Source: Photobacterium sp. GJ3 (GTDB lineage: Bacteria > Pseudomonadota > Gammaproteobacteria > Enterobacterales > Vibrionaceae). From it: a stretch of 64,000 bases of DNA. The stretch lies in the NCBI RefSeq assembly GCF_018199995.1, contig NZ_CP073578.1, positions 2,542,001 through 2,606,000 on the forward strand. The letters are read 5' to 3'. This document shows, piece after piece, positions 8,213 to 16,686 of this stretch (positions are counted from its first letter, which is position 1; every line of letters begins with the position of its first letter). The position numbers and the translations under genes were made by a program. The notes beneath the pieces were generated by a model that saw only the letters and a program-made list of their open reading frames with translations, was not told the DNA's origin and searched no databases.

Positions 8213-9136
8213 TTACTCTCCTCTTTCAAAAATTGATTGGTTCTTATTGATAACATCCACTAAGAAATCTGCAACGGTTCTGACACGGCGAGAGTGAGCA
8301 AGATCTGCCTGAATAACTAAATAAATTGGCTGTTCGATTCCCATATCAGAACGAATACAAGAAAGTCCAGCCTTTTGAGCAATAAAGTGAGGTAAAACTG
8401 CTAGCCCTAAACCAGCCTGAGTCGCAGCAATCATCGAAGCAAGTGATGTTACTGTTAAGCTAGGTAAACGCCCTCTTAATTGCTTTTCAACCCATTCACC
8501 ACCAGGCAAATGGCGATACTGCTCATCCCACATCACAAATTTTGTTTCCAGGTTTATTTCAGCATTTGTCTTATTTTTTCCATCATATAATCCAAACTCT
8601 AATCGACCTATCTGACGAAACGTAACGTGCCCCTGTGTAGGTCGAACCATACGAATCGCTAAGTCAGCATCATGACGGTGTAAGTTTGCCAATTGGGTAT
8701 CAGTGACTAACTCAATCGCTAATTCTGGAAATTTAGACTGGAATTCAGGTAAAGCGGGCAAAATAATTTCATTCGCTAGATTCTCAGTTGTTGCCAGCCT
8801 AACTTTGCCAGAAATTTCAGTGCTTTTATTGAACCCGGAAGAAAGTAATGAAAAAACAGCTTGTTCAATAGTCTCTGCTTTTTCAACCAGACCACGCCCT
8901 TCTTCTGTCAGCTGATAGCCAGACTGTAACCGGATAAACAATGGTGCGCCTAAAGCATTTTCCAGCCGTTCTACTCTTCTGGATAACGTGGCAATCCCAA
9001 CTTGGAGTAACTCCGCTGCCGCAGTCAGGGTGCCGAGCCTCGCAACAGCAAGGAATGCTCTCGTATCATCCCATATAAACGCTTTCGATTTTCCATCGAT
9101 GAAAAATGGGTTCTGATTTTTATCTAAATATTTCAT
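8213..9136 (-). CDS. LysR-family transcriptional regulator 2, divergent from the aldo/keto reductase
   Basis: A 307-residue LysR protein with a roughly 20-residue N-terminal extension before the winged HTH (AFLAVARLGTLTAAAELLQV, then IATLSRRVERLENALGAPLF). The C-terminal effector domain resembles the AaeR/LrhA-like solute-binding fold. No later Met is available near the HTH, so the start at 9136 is used, although its Shine-Dalgarno is weak. It is divergent from the aldo/keto reductase gene with only 45 bases between starts. That is the classic LysR arrangement for control of the adjacent gene, and the gap contains a perfect inverted repeat. Inference: it represses or activates the reductase in response to a ligand. 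Confidence 0.88.
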   Translation of the reverse strand: MKYLDKNQNPFFIDGKSKAFIWDDTRAFLAVARLGTLTAAAELLQVGIATLSRRVERLENALGAPLFIRLQSGYQLTEEGRGLVEKAETIEQAVFSLLSSGFNKSTEISGKVRLATTENLANEIILPALPEFQSKFPELAIELVTDTQLANLHRHDADLAIRMVRPTQGHVTFRQIGRLEFGLYDGKNKTNAEINLETKFVMWDEQYRHLPGGEWVEKQLRGRLPSLTVTSLASMIAATQAGLGLAVLPHFIAQKAGLSCIRSDMGIEQPIYLVIQADLAHSRRVRTVADFLVDVINKNQSIFERGE

Positions 9137-9152
9137 CTTTAGCGTATGGCAT

Positions 9153-9171
9153 CCTTAACTATCGCTTAAGG
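9153..9171. promoter_or_regulatory. Candidate LysR operator overlapping the reductase Shine-Dalgarno
   Basis: A perfect inverted repeat CCTTAA (9153-9158), 7-base spacer, TTAAGG (9166-9171) in the 45-base divergent gap. The right arm is part of the AAGGAGG ribosome site of the aldo/keto reductase, so a bound protein could also block translation initiation complexes or early elongation. The arm and spacer size fits LysR-type recognition but is not proof. Confidence 0.55.
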
Positions 9172-9181
9172 AGGATTAATT

Positions 9182-10165
9182 ATGAAATCTAAAATGCTTG
9201 GTAATACTTTAGAAGTGTCTTCTCTTGGTTTGGGATGCATGGGAATGAGTGAGTTTTATGGACCAAGAGATGATTCAGAATCATTAAAAGTATTAAGCAA
9301 ATCGGTTGATCTCGGTATCAACTTTTTTGACACTGCTGATATGTATGGACCGCACCATAATGAAGAACTATTAGGTATCTTCCTAAAATCCACAAATACA
9401 AATGTTAAAATTGCAACAAAATTTGGCATTGTTCGTAAGCCGGGTGAGTATAATAGGAAATTAAACAACAGTGCAAGTTATGCCCAACAATCTTGTGAAA
9501 ACTCACTGAAGCGGTTAGGCGTTGAACAGATTGATCTTTACTATGTTCATCGAATCAATCCCTCCCAACCGATAGAAGAAACAATCGAAGGCCTCGTCAA
9601 ACTGAAAGAACAAGGAAAAATTGCACACATCGGTCTGTGCGAAGTGAGTGCTGAAACCCTACGAAGAGCCCATGCAGTTCATCCAATTACTGCTGTTCAG
9701 ACGGAATACTCCTTATGGTCCAGAGAAGTTGAAAAGGATGTATTACCAACATGCCGTGAGCTTGGTATTGGTTTCGTTCCTTATTCACCGTTAGGCCGAG
9801 GCTTTCTGTCCGGACTATTTCAGACCCAGGCAGAACTGGCAAGCGGTGATGCCAGAATGAATTTACCCCGCTTCACATCAGATGCATTAAAAGCAAACCT
9901 CCCTATCGCACAGGCCGTCTCTGAGATGGCCAAAGTGAAAGGATGCACACCTGCCCAAATTTGCTTATCATGGTTGCTATCCAAAGGGGATGATATTGTG
10001 CCAATTCCCGGTACGAAGAGAGTGAGCTTCCTTGAAGAAAACGTTCAGTCCGTTGACATGAAATTAACTGATTATGAACAAACAGTTCTGGAAACAGCAG
10101 TTGAAAGATTTAAGGTCGTCGGTGACCGATACACACAAGAAGGAATGAAAGGCGTCAATGTATGA
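9182..10165 (+). CDS. Aldo/keto reductase
   Basis: A 327-residue NAD(P)H-dependent (beta/alpha)8-barrel oxidoreductase. The catalytic tetrad is visible: Asp50 and Tyr55 in NFFDTADMYGP, Lys80 in IATKFG and His123 in LYYVHRINPS. The C-terminal cofactor-binding stretch is IVPIPGTKRVSFLEENV. It has a strong Shine-Dalgarno (AAGGAGG). The family reduces aldehydes and ketones; within the island it could reduce a keto group or enone of the AfsA-derived product, but it may equally be an unrelated detoxifying enzyme under LysR 2. It is divergent from LysR 2. The reading frame continues open for about 60 codons after its stop (see 10166-10351). Confidence 0.92.
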   Translation: MKSKMLGNTLEVSSLGLGCMGMSEFYGPRDDSESLKVLSKSVDLGINFFDTADMYGPHHNEELLGIFLKSTNTNVKIATKFGIVRKPGEYNRKLNNSASYAQQSCENSLKRLGVEQIDLYYVHRINPSQPIEETIEGLVKLKEQGKIAHIGLCEVSAETLRRAHAVHPITAVQTEYSLWSREVEKDVLPTCRELGIGFVPYSPLGRGFLSGLFQTQAELASGDARMNLPRFTSDALKANLPIAQAVSEMAKVKGCTPAQICLSWLLSKGDDIVPIPGTKRVSFLEENVQSVDMKLTDYEQTVLETAVERFKVVGDRYTQEGMKGVNV

Positions 10166-10351
10166 CTCAGTAAAATCTTCTTACTTCGCCGCTGTATCAT
10201 CAGCGGCTTTATCATCCTTACTTTATTTTCTCAAACACCTTCTGTCTTCCCCATCAGCACCGATGATCATGACACAAACAGTAAAGAACAGAACATCAAA
10301 GAATGGATTACTGACTTGTATGGCTGTTACCTTGACTTAAACACTGAATGA
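10166..10351 (+). pseudogene. Possible gene remnant without a start codon
   Basis: Directly after the reductase stop, and in the same frame, 61 codons stay open to TGA at 10349-10351. The translation has a hydrophobic stretch (IISGFIILTLFSQTPSVF) followed by a polar tail ending in KEWITDLYGCYLDLNTE, which resembles a signal peptide plus the beginning of a small secreted or NTF2-like protein. No ATG, GTG or TTG starts this frame. An alternative overlapping frame opens with ATG at 10158 but has a low-complexity Ser/Leu composition. I read it as a decayed or truncated gene at the island's right edge; the function is unknown. Confidence 0.3.
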
Positions 10352-10738
10352 AGGCTGAATATCAATGATTCTGACCTGCTGAATATAACTACACTTTTTA
10401 TGTAGTGTTCTCGAGAAAGCTGGCATCGAGGAATTGCATCAGTTGCTTCTTTAAAGAGATAATCATCGTCTATTTATGGTTGGCTCTGGTTGGTCGTTGG
10501 GCGACGATACGCAAATGATAAATGAAGCCTATTCTCTATCTAAAAAATGTGTCAGGAGTATAATTCTTGTCTATGTAACCCCTTTTAAAACCTGTAACCC
10601 GCTTAAACATCGGAACAAAACATCTTGCTCTCTGCAAGATTGTCTTTGGACTAAGATGCGTGAGAAGAGCTTAGATTTTCATCTTGAAATTATGTACTTC
10701 TCCGCTGTCATTTTTCCTATGGAATACATATTCTCAAC
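10352..10738. other. Non-coding region at the right edge of the island
   Basis: About 390 bases between the remnant and the TSUP gene. A short frame at 10476-10826 has no family resemblance and overlaps the TSUP gene, so I do not call it. Composition changes back towards core GC near 10740. No repeat, tRNA or att-like duplication was recognised. Confidence 0.4.
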
Positions 10739-11500
10739 ATGGATGAACTCAATTCACTCGGGCTTTTCATCGGTTCCCTGCTTGCCAATACGCTGGCGTC
10801 ATTGTCTGGCGGTGGTGCCGGACTGATTCAGTTTCCCCTGATCATTTTTCTGGGCCTGCCCTTTTCTGTGGCGCTGGCCACCCATAAAATTGCCAGTGTC
10901 GCGCTGGGACTGGGTGCAGCCATGAAGCATATCCGGACCGGCAAACTCAACTGGCCGATGACAATTTATGTCATCGCTGCCGGAACGCTTGGGGTTGTAC
11001 TTGGTGCCAATGCCATTCTCTATGTCCCAGGCCGACTCGCAGAAGCAGCGCTGGGGCTGCTCATTCTGGGGCTTGGGCTGTATTCCCTGTATCAACCGAA
11101 TCTGGGACAGGCGGAAACGCCCCGTCGGCGCGATACCACAGGTCTGCTTCTGGGCAGTCTTGGTCTGGCGGCGATTGGCATCGTCAATGGCTCTCTGACG
11201 GCGGGCAGCGGCTTGTTCGTCACACTATTTCTGATCCGCTGGTTTGGCTATGACTATAAACAAGCGGTCGCGCTGACCATGATCAGCGTCGGCCTGTTCT
11301 GGAATGGGACGGGAGCCATCGCCATGTATGCTGCCGGCGCGGAGATTTACTGGCCCTGGCTGCCCGTTCTGATCGCCGGGTCACTGCTTGGCGGCTATCT
11401 GGGCGCACATCTGTCGGTCCGACAGAGTAACAAACTGATCAAACGCTGTTTTGAAGTACTCACGTTCCTGATTGGGGCAAAACTATTATCTGGTCTTTGA
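10739..11500 (+). CDS. TSUP-family (TauE/SafE) membrane permease
   Basis: A 253-residue inner-membrane protein with about eight hydrophobic segments arranged as two repeats. The first repeat carries the family's glycine-rich SLSGGGAGLIQFPLIIFLGL and the second IVNGSLTAGSGLFVTLFLIR. TSUP proteins move sulfite, sulfoacetate or other organosulfur anions, usually as exporters; the substrate is not identifiable. ATG 10739 opens directly into the first hydrophobic segment. The next gene's Shine-Dalgarno overlaps this gene's stop, so the two are probably cotranscribed. Confidence 0.9.
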   Translation: MDELNSLGLFIGSLLANTLASLSGGGAGLIQFPLIIFLGLPFSVALATHKIASVALGLGAAMKHIRTGKLNWPMTIYVIAAGTLGVVLGANAILYVPGRLAEAALGLLILGLGLYSLYQPNLGQAETPRRRDTTGLLLGSLGLAAIGIVNGSLTAGSGLFVTLFLIRWFGYDYKQAVALTMISVGLFWNGTGAIAMYAAGAEIYWPWLPVLIAGSLLGGYLGAHLSVRQSNKLIKRCFEVLTFLIGAKLLSGL

Positions 11501-11508
11501 GGTCATTT

Positions 11509-11808
11509 ATGTCTGACAACATGCAAAACACGGCGCCTAAAGCCGTCATTGATATTTACTACTGCCGCCAGTGTAACTGGATGCTCCGGGCCAGTTGGAT
11601 GTGTCAGGAACTGTTGCACACCTTCAGTGAAGATCTAAAAGCCGTCAGCCTGCATCCGGACACCGGCGGTCGCTTTGAAATCTTCTGTAACGGCACCCGG
11701 ATCTGGGAACGGAAAGCCGATGGCGGTTTCCCCGATGCCAAGCAGCTCAAACAGCGGATCCGCGATATTCTGGATCCGGCTCGCGATCTGGGTCATGTCG
11801 ATCGCTGA
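11509..11808 (+). CDS. SelT/SelW/SelH-family (Rdx) thioredoxin-like protein
   Basis: A 99-residue protein of the Rdx family. The N-terminal redox motif is YYCRQCNWMLRA, with two Cys in the CxxC position where eukaryotic homologues have CxxU. A mid-protein GGRFEIF and the C-terminal helix (FPDAKQLKQRIRDILDP) fit the fold. I start at ATG 11509, preceded at 6 bases by GAGG; an upstream in-frame TTG at 11497 overlaps the previous stop. Its biochemical role is unresolved, and a thiol-redox function is expected. It is likely cotranscribed with the TSUP permease gene, a pairing that hints at sulfur metabolism. Confidence 0.9.
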   Translation: MSDNMQNTAPKAVIDIYYCRQCNWMLRASWMCQELLHTFSEDLKAVSLHPDTGGRFEIFCNGTRIWERKADGGFPDAKQLKQRIRDILDPARDLGHVDR

Positions 11809-11929
11809 GGGGCAAAAACGCGACAGACTTCAATCCCTGCACCCCACTGAAAAGCAGTAGGGTTGTCTTTCCTTGGTTATAATTTATACAAAACAAGGAT
11901 AAACCGACAATGACAACAGGAGAACGGCG

Positions 11930-12862
11930 ATGAATATTCTGATCACAGGCGGCACCGGCTTTATCGGCAAAGCATTACTTCCGCATCTGAATCATGATCA
12001 GGTGACTGTTCTGAGCCGAAATCCCAACCGGGCCTATCAGCGCCTGGGACACCACATCAAAGTCCTCACCACACTCGATTCTCTGGACAATCTTGACGAG
12101 TTTGAAGTCGTCATTAATCTGGCCGGGGAGCCCATTGCAGACAAACGCTGGACAGACAAACAAAAAGATGAAATCTGCCGCAGTCGCTGGCAGCTGACCC
12201 GGCAACTGGTCGATAAGCTCAAAGCAGGTGCTGAACCACCGCATACTCTCCTCAGCGGTTCAGCCGTTGGCTATTACGGGGATCAGCAGCACACCGCTTT
12301 TGATGAGTCGCTGGAAGTTCAGGGCAACAAAAACAGCGACTTCGCCCACACAGTCTGTCGGAAGTGGGAAGAAGCGGCACTGGCTGCTCAGTCAGAACAC
12401 ACCCGCGTCTGCCTGCTCAGAACCGGTATTGTGCTCGGAAAAGGGGGCGGAGCTCTGTCGAAGCTGTTGCCGGTCTATAGAATGGGGCTCGGCGGCCCGA
12501 TTGGTAGTGGCGAGCAATATTTCCCCTGGATTCACCTGCAGGACATGGTGAAAGGGATTCTTTTCCTGATGCGGCAGACTGATGCCAGAGGGCCTTATAA
12601 CCTCACGGCTCCGAACCCGGTCACCCATAAAGAATTCAGCCAGACCCTAGCGAAAGTACTGCATCGGCCGCATATTTTAAGCACCCCGGAATGGTTGCTT
12701 CGGATTGGCATGGGCGAAGCGGCGCAGATGCTGCTCGACAGCCAGCGTGCACTCCCCGCTCGACTGGAAGCCCATGGCTTTCATTTTTGTTATCCAGAGC
12801 TGGAGCGCGCGCTGAAAAACACCCTGACTGAACAGGAAAGCCGGGTCACTCGCGTGGAATAA
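11930..12862 (+). CDS. yfcH: TIGR01777-family NAD-dependent epimerase-like protein (YfcH)
   Basis: A 310-residue short-chain dehydrogenase/epimerase-like protein. The N-terminal dinucleotide-binding motif is ILITGGTGFIGKALLPHL. The family-specific stretches are VVINLAGEPIADKRWTD, LLSGSAVGYYGD and RTGIVLGKGGGALSKLLPVY, and the C-terminal DUF1731 region contains EAAQMLLDSQRALPARLE. The substrate is unknown. A GGAGAACGGCG ribosome site precedes the ATG, and a perfect TATAAT hexamer lies at 11878. It is convergent with ybbP. Confidence 0.93.
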   Translation: MNILITGGTGFIGKALLPHLNHDQVTVLSRNPNRAYQRLGHHIKVLTTLDSLDNLDEFEVVINLAGEPIADKRWTDKQKDEICRSRWQLTRQLVDKLKAGAEPPHTLLSGSAVGYYGDQQHTAFDESLEVQGNKNSDFAHTVCRKWEEAALAAQSEHTRVCLLRTGIVLGKGGGALSKLLPVYRMGLGGPIGSGEQYFPWIHLQDMVKGILFLMRQTDARGPYNLTAPNPVTHKEFSQTLAKVLHRPHILSTPEWLLRIGMGEAAQMLLDSQRALPARLEAHGFHFCYPELERALKNTLTEQESRVTRVE

Positions 12863-12898
12863 CCCAGCCTTCGGTGCAGAACCATTGTGTTGCAGCCG

Positions 12899-15376
12899 TT
12901 ATTTCCCCAGCGGGCGCAACAGTTGCTTCATCATGGAGCTGATAATCAGCAGGATCAGCAGTACAGACAACACCGGCAAGACCAGCCAGAGGCCCGGATG
13001 CAACGATACTGGCAGTTCAAATCCCCATTTGATCAGCGCGGCGACCAGCGCCTCGGCACCCACCACAGCAATCCCACCCGCCAGCACCGCCATCAGGCCA
13101 TATTCACTCCAGATCGTTGAGCGGATGCGGCGACGGCTGGCACCGAGTGTGCGGTAAAGTTTGATTTCCTGCTGGCGCTGCGACAGGCTCAGACGAAGCA
13201 GCGTCAGAACCAGCAACAGCCCGCTGCATACCCCCAGCAAAGCCAGTACCGACAACGACAGAGACACTTGCTGCAAAATGGCCTGGATCCGGGTCGCCAT
13301 AGTTCTCAGATCCAGCAGGGTGACTGTCGGATAGTCCCGGCCCAGCTGATTCACAATCTCACTCTGATCGGCAGCCACCCGGAAGCTGACCAGCCAGGTC
13401 GCCGGTAAATCCGCCATCACATCCGGCGTAAAAATGAAGTAAAAGTTCGGCCGCATGTTACGCCATTCAACCTCACGCAAGCTGGTTACCGTGGCGGTAA
13501 ACGGCTGGCTGTTCACGTTGAATCCCAAGGTGTCACCAATCTTGATCCCGAGCCGCTGCGCGACCTCAGACTCGACAGAGACGCCGCCGGGTGTGTTCCG
13601 CCACTCACCTGCGACCAGCGTATTGTGGACCGGCAGCGTGTCGCGCCAGGTGAAATTCAGTTCACGGCGCAGCGATTCGTCGCCTTCCTGCTGATCATCC
13701 CCCGCCGCATCAGACGCCTGACCTTCCGCTCTCGGATTCACGCCGTTAATCGTCACCAGACGCCCCCGCACAATCGGATAACTGTCGGAGCGGATCAGGC
13801 CAGAGTCATCCAGCGCATCCACATACGGCTGCTGTTGCGTCGGACTGATATTGAGCGCGAACACATTCGGGGCATCCGGCGGAAGCGTCTGTTGCCAGTC
13901 TTGCAGCAAATCCGTGCGCAGCAACCAGATCACCGCCAGCAACATAAGAGAGCTGGTCAGTGCCGCCAGTTGCGCGCCGGTTGCCAGCGGGCTGCGTCCG
14001 ATCCGGCTCAGTGCCAGCGTCATCGCCGGTCCCCAGTTGCGGCGACGCAGGCCCCTGACGATCAGTAACCCGAGTCCGGCCAGCACCACCAGTAATCCGG
14101 CCAGCCCCGCCAGTGTCAGCCACATCAGCGGATTGTCACCCACCCAGAGCAGCAAGGCGGCAACCGGCACCAAAATCAGCAAATAGCGGACGTTGGACGT
14201 TGCACCCATGGCCTGCTTCTGCATCACGGCCAGCGCGGGAGCGTCCAGCAGCCGCCATAGCGCGATGCCGATGCCCGGCACCGACACCAGAACCGCAACC
14301 AGCAAGCTGGCCAGCCAGGGCATGGCACCGGTATCTGGCAAAGGTTGTGGCAAAACATCGGTGAGCGGTAAACGAAGCAACCATTCCAGCAGCATGCCAA
14401 GGCTGAATCCGGCCACTGCTGCCATCGTAAATAGCAGGCCAAGCTGACGTGCCAGCCAGCGCCAGAGAAACCCTTTCCGGGCACCGAGACTTTTCATCAT
14501 AGCCACGGTTTCGGTCCGGCTGGCGGTGTAATGCATGCAGGTCAGGACCAGCGTTGCGGTGGCCATCAAGATCACCAGAATCAGCGTCAGGGACAGATAC
14601 TGCTGCACCCGTTCGATCATATCGCCGGTTCGCCCCTGTGAGGTTTCACTGATCCAGCGCTGATCCGGCGTCAGGGACACCTGCGCCTGCAACTGTTTCA
14701 GTTGGGCTTCATCGCCGTTAAAATAAGCCCGGTAACGCACCCGACTGCCCGGCTGAATCGCTTCGGTCGCCGCCAGATCAGACTGATGGATCAATACACC
14801 CGGCATCTGACTGAAGGGGTTAAAGGATAATTCAGGTTCAGAAACAATGGTCCCCGCCACGGTCAGTTCCGCATTCCCGATCGCAACCGGATCACCTGGT
14901 TTTACCGCCAGCAGCGCAAACAACCGCTCCGATAACCACAATTCACCGGGCTTTACTTCATGCTGCGTTTGCTGTGAGCTTTTCAGCACGAGTTCACCAC
15001 GCAGCGGAAATGCACTCGATACCGCCTTCACACTGACGAGTTGCATCGCCTGATCACTGAACGCCATGGTGCCAAACCGGGTTTGCTCTGTGGTGGTCAT
15101 CCCCAGTGCTCTGGCAGAATCCAGGACAGAATCCGGTACCGGATTGGCTGAACGCAGCACCAAATCCGCTGCAATCATGCTGCGTCCCTGATCAATCATG
15201 ATTTTCTCAACCCGCACCACCAGCGATGCCAGCGCAAAGACACAGGCAATAATCAGCGTCAGGGCGACGGCTACCGGCCAGAGTTGTCCCTGCCATAACT
15301 CACGCCAGCTCCATTTCAGCAGCAGGGAGTGACCTTTCGGCTTCGCCGGGGTTTGGCTTTCACTCATCTCGGTCAT
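12899..15376 (-). CDS. ybbP: ABC transporter permease, FtsX-like (YbbP)
   Basis: An 825-residue inner-membrane protein with the MacB/FtsX-like layout: one N-terminal membrane segment (about residues 33-55), a large periplasmic domain, then groups of membrane segments around 260-460, a second soluble domain and three C-terminal segments. It pairs with the ATPase YbbA as in E. coli; the physiological substrate is unsettled, with lipoprotein or toxin-related roles proposed for the class. Its ATG (15376-15374) overlaps the ybbA TGA in an ATGA, which supports this start over the Met three codons later. Because ybbA is frameshifted in this sequence, the coupling would be lost if the frameshift is real. 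Confidence 0.92.
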   Translation of the reverse strand: MTEMSESQTPAKPKGHSLLLKWSWRELWQGQLWPVAVALTLIIACVFALASLVVRVEKIMIDQGRSMIAADLVLRSANPVPDSVLDSARALGMTTTEQTRFGTMAFSDQAMQLVSVKAVSSAFPLRGELVLKSSQQTQHEVKPGELWLSERLFALLAVKPGDPVAIGNAELTVAGTIVSEPELSFNPFSQMPGVLIHQSDLAATEAIQPGSRVRYRAYFNGDEAQLKQLQAQVSLTPDQRWISETSQGRTGDMIERVQQYLSLTLILVILMATATLVLTCMHYTASRTETVAMMKSLGARKGFLWRWLARQLGLLFTMAAVAGFSLGMLLEWLLRLPLTDVLPQPLPDTGAMPWLASLLVAVLVSVPGIGIALWRLLDAPALAVMQKQAMGATSNVRYLLILVPVAALLLWVGDNPLMWLTLAGLAGLLVVLAGLGLLIVRGLRRRNWGPAMTLALSRIGRSPLATGAQLAALTSSLMLLAVIWLLRTDLLQDWQQTLPPDAPNVFALNISPTQQQPYVDALDDSGLIRSDSYPIVRGRLVTINGVNPRAEGQASDAAGDDQQEGDESLRRELNFTWRDTLPVHNTLVAGEWRNTPGGVSVESEVAQRLGIKIGDTLGFNVNSQPFTATVTSLREVEWRNMRPNFYFIFTPDVMADLPATWLVSFRVAADQSEIVNQLGRDYPTVTLLDLRTMATRIQAILQQVSLSLSVLALLGVCSGLLLVLTLLRLSLSQRQQEIKLYRTLGASRRRIRSTIWSEYGLMAVLAGGIAVVGAEALVAALIKWGFELPVSLHPGLWLVLPVLSVLLILLIISSMMKQLLRPLGK

Positions 15377-16046
15377 GCCGCCTCCACACGTCCGCCATGA
15401 ATCCGGATGACCCGATCGCAGCGCCCGGCCAACTGAGTATCGTGCGTGACCAGCACCAGTGTGGTGCCATGATCCCGGTTCAGCGCAAACAGTAAGTCAA
15501 TGATGGTCGCGGCTGTGTGCTGATCCAGATTGCCGGTCGGTTCATCCGCAAACAGCACCTGAGGCGCTGTCATAAAGGCACGCGCGAGCGCAACACGCTG
15601 CTGTTCACCCCCGAGAGCTGGGCTGGCAAATGCGTTTCTCGCCCCTCAAGCCCGACCTGTCGTAAGAGTTCAGCGGCCCGGTCCGTATCGCCCGATTCTC
15701 CTTTGATGATGGCCGGTAGCGTGACGTTCTCCAACGCTGTCAGAGAAGGGATCAACAGGAAGCTCTGGAAGACAAAGCCGACAGCTTCACTGCGCAGCGC
15801 CGCTCTGGATTCGTCATCCATGGAAGCGAGCGACTGCCCCAGCAGTTCAATGTCTCCGTGACTCGGAATATCCAATCCGGCCAGCAGAGTCATCAGGGTT
15901 GATTTCCCGGCACCGGAAACGCCCACTAAAGCAATACTTTCCCCCTGCTCGACCTCAAGCGAAACATCCTGCAGAATGGTCAGAGTCGTGGTGGCTGTGG
16001 TCACCTGTTTGGAAACTGATTGCGCTTTTATCACGGATATAGACAT
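15373..16046 (-). pseudogene. ybbA: ABC transporter ATP-binding protein YbbA, interrupted by a 1-base frameshift
   Basis: Together the two frames encode a normal-length LolD/MacB-type ATPase. The first (16046 down to about 15610) has Walker A GVSGAGKSTL and the Q-loop region, and runs to LPAQLSG. The second holds FADEPTGNLDQHT (Walker B) and LVTHDTQLAGRCD (H-loop). The break falls exactly in the ABC signature: the sequence has five C at 15608-15612 (five G in coding sense), and one more base would restore LSGGEQQRVALARA. Both sides are intact and unmutated, so this is either a sequencing or assembly homopolymer error or a very recent mutation. The start codon shares CATG at 16044-16047 with divergent tesA. 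Confidence 0.85.
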
Positions 16047-16644
16047 GATGCGGATCCTTGCACTGTTATTACTTGTTATGACCCCGGTCAGCAGTTTTGC
16101 TGCGACCCTGATGGTCTTTGGAGACAGCCTGAGCGCTGGCTATCAGATGCGGGCCGAGCAAAGCTGGCCACGTCTGATGGAACCGATGCTGAATGGCGAC
16201 GGATTGAAATTAAAAGTGGTCAACGCCAGTATTTCCGGCGATACCACAGGAAATGGACTGGCCCGTCTGCCTAAGTTACTGAAACAACATTCGCCAGATT
16301 ACGTCATTATTGAACTGGGTGCGAATGATGGCTTGCGGGGTTTCCCACCAGCGACGGTGGAGAAAAACCTCACCGCAATCATTGACCTTATTTATAATAG
16401 CGGTGCTGAACCCATGCTGATGCAAATCCGCATCCCGCCCAATTACGGCAAACGCTATACCAGCCAGTTTGAAGCCATCTATCCGAAACTCAGTGCTTCC
16501 TTCGAATTGCCCCTGCTGCCATTCTTTCTGGAAGAAGTGATTTTACGGGATGAATGGATGATGTCAGATGGCCTTCACCCGACTGCCGAGGCGCAGCCTT
16601 GGATTGCACAATTCATGACAGAAGCCATCACACCTTTTTTGTAA
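16045..16644 (+). CDS. tesA: Acyl-CoA thioesterase I / lysophospholipase L1 (TesA), periplasmic
   Basis: A 199-residue SGNH/GDSL hydrolase that cleaves acyl-CoA and lysophospholipid esters and some protease substrates. A signal peptide (MMRILALLLLVMTPVSSFA) directs it to the periplasm. Block I is FGDSLSAGY with nucleophile Ser28, block III is GANDGLRG, and the C-terminal DGLHPTAEAQ gives Asp and His of the triad. I chose ATG 16045 (a second ATG follows at 16048); the longer upstream frame runs into ybbA. The start codon overlaps that of ybbA on the other strand, so its Shine-Dalgarno lies within the ybbA coding sequence. ybbO follows on the same strand, giving the E. coli order. Confidence 0.95.
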   Translation: MMRILALLLLVMTPVSSFAATLMVFGDSLSAGYQMRAEQSWPRLMEPMLNGDGLKLKVVNASISGDTTGNGLARLPKLLKQHSPDYVIIELGANDGLRGFPPATVEKNLTAIIDLIYNSGAEPMLMQIRIPPNYGKRYTSQFEAIYPKLSASFELPLLPFFLEEVILRDEWMMSDGLHPTAEAQPWIAQFMTEAITPFL

Positions 16645-16686
16645 CCAGATTTTACAATCTCTGATTTTCCCGAGTAAGGACACAAG

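Noticed and set aside
1608..10738. Mobile-element boundaries of the AT-rich island
   Set aside because: No integrase, transposase, direct repeats or tRNA-end duplication could be found at either edge, so I only report the composition shift.
10476..10826. A 116-residue plus-strand open frame between the island and the TSUP gene
   Set aside because: No recognisable domain, mixed composition and overlap with the start of a well-supported membrane protein gene.
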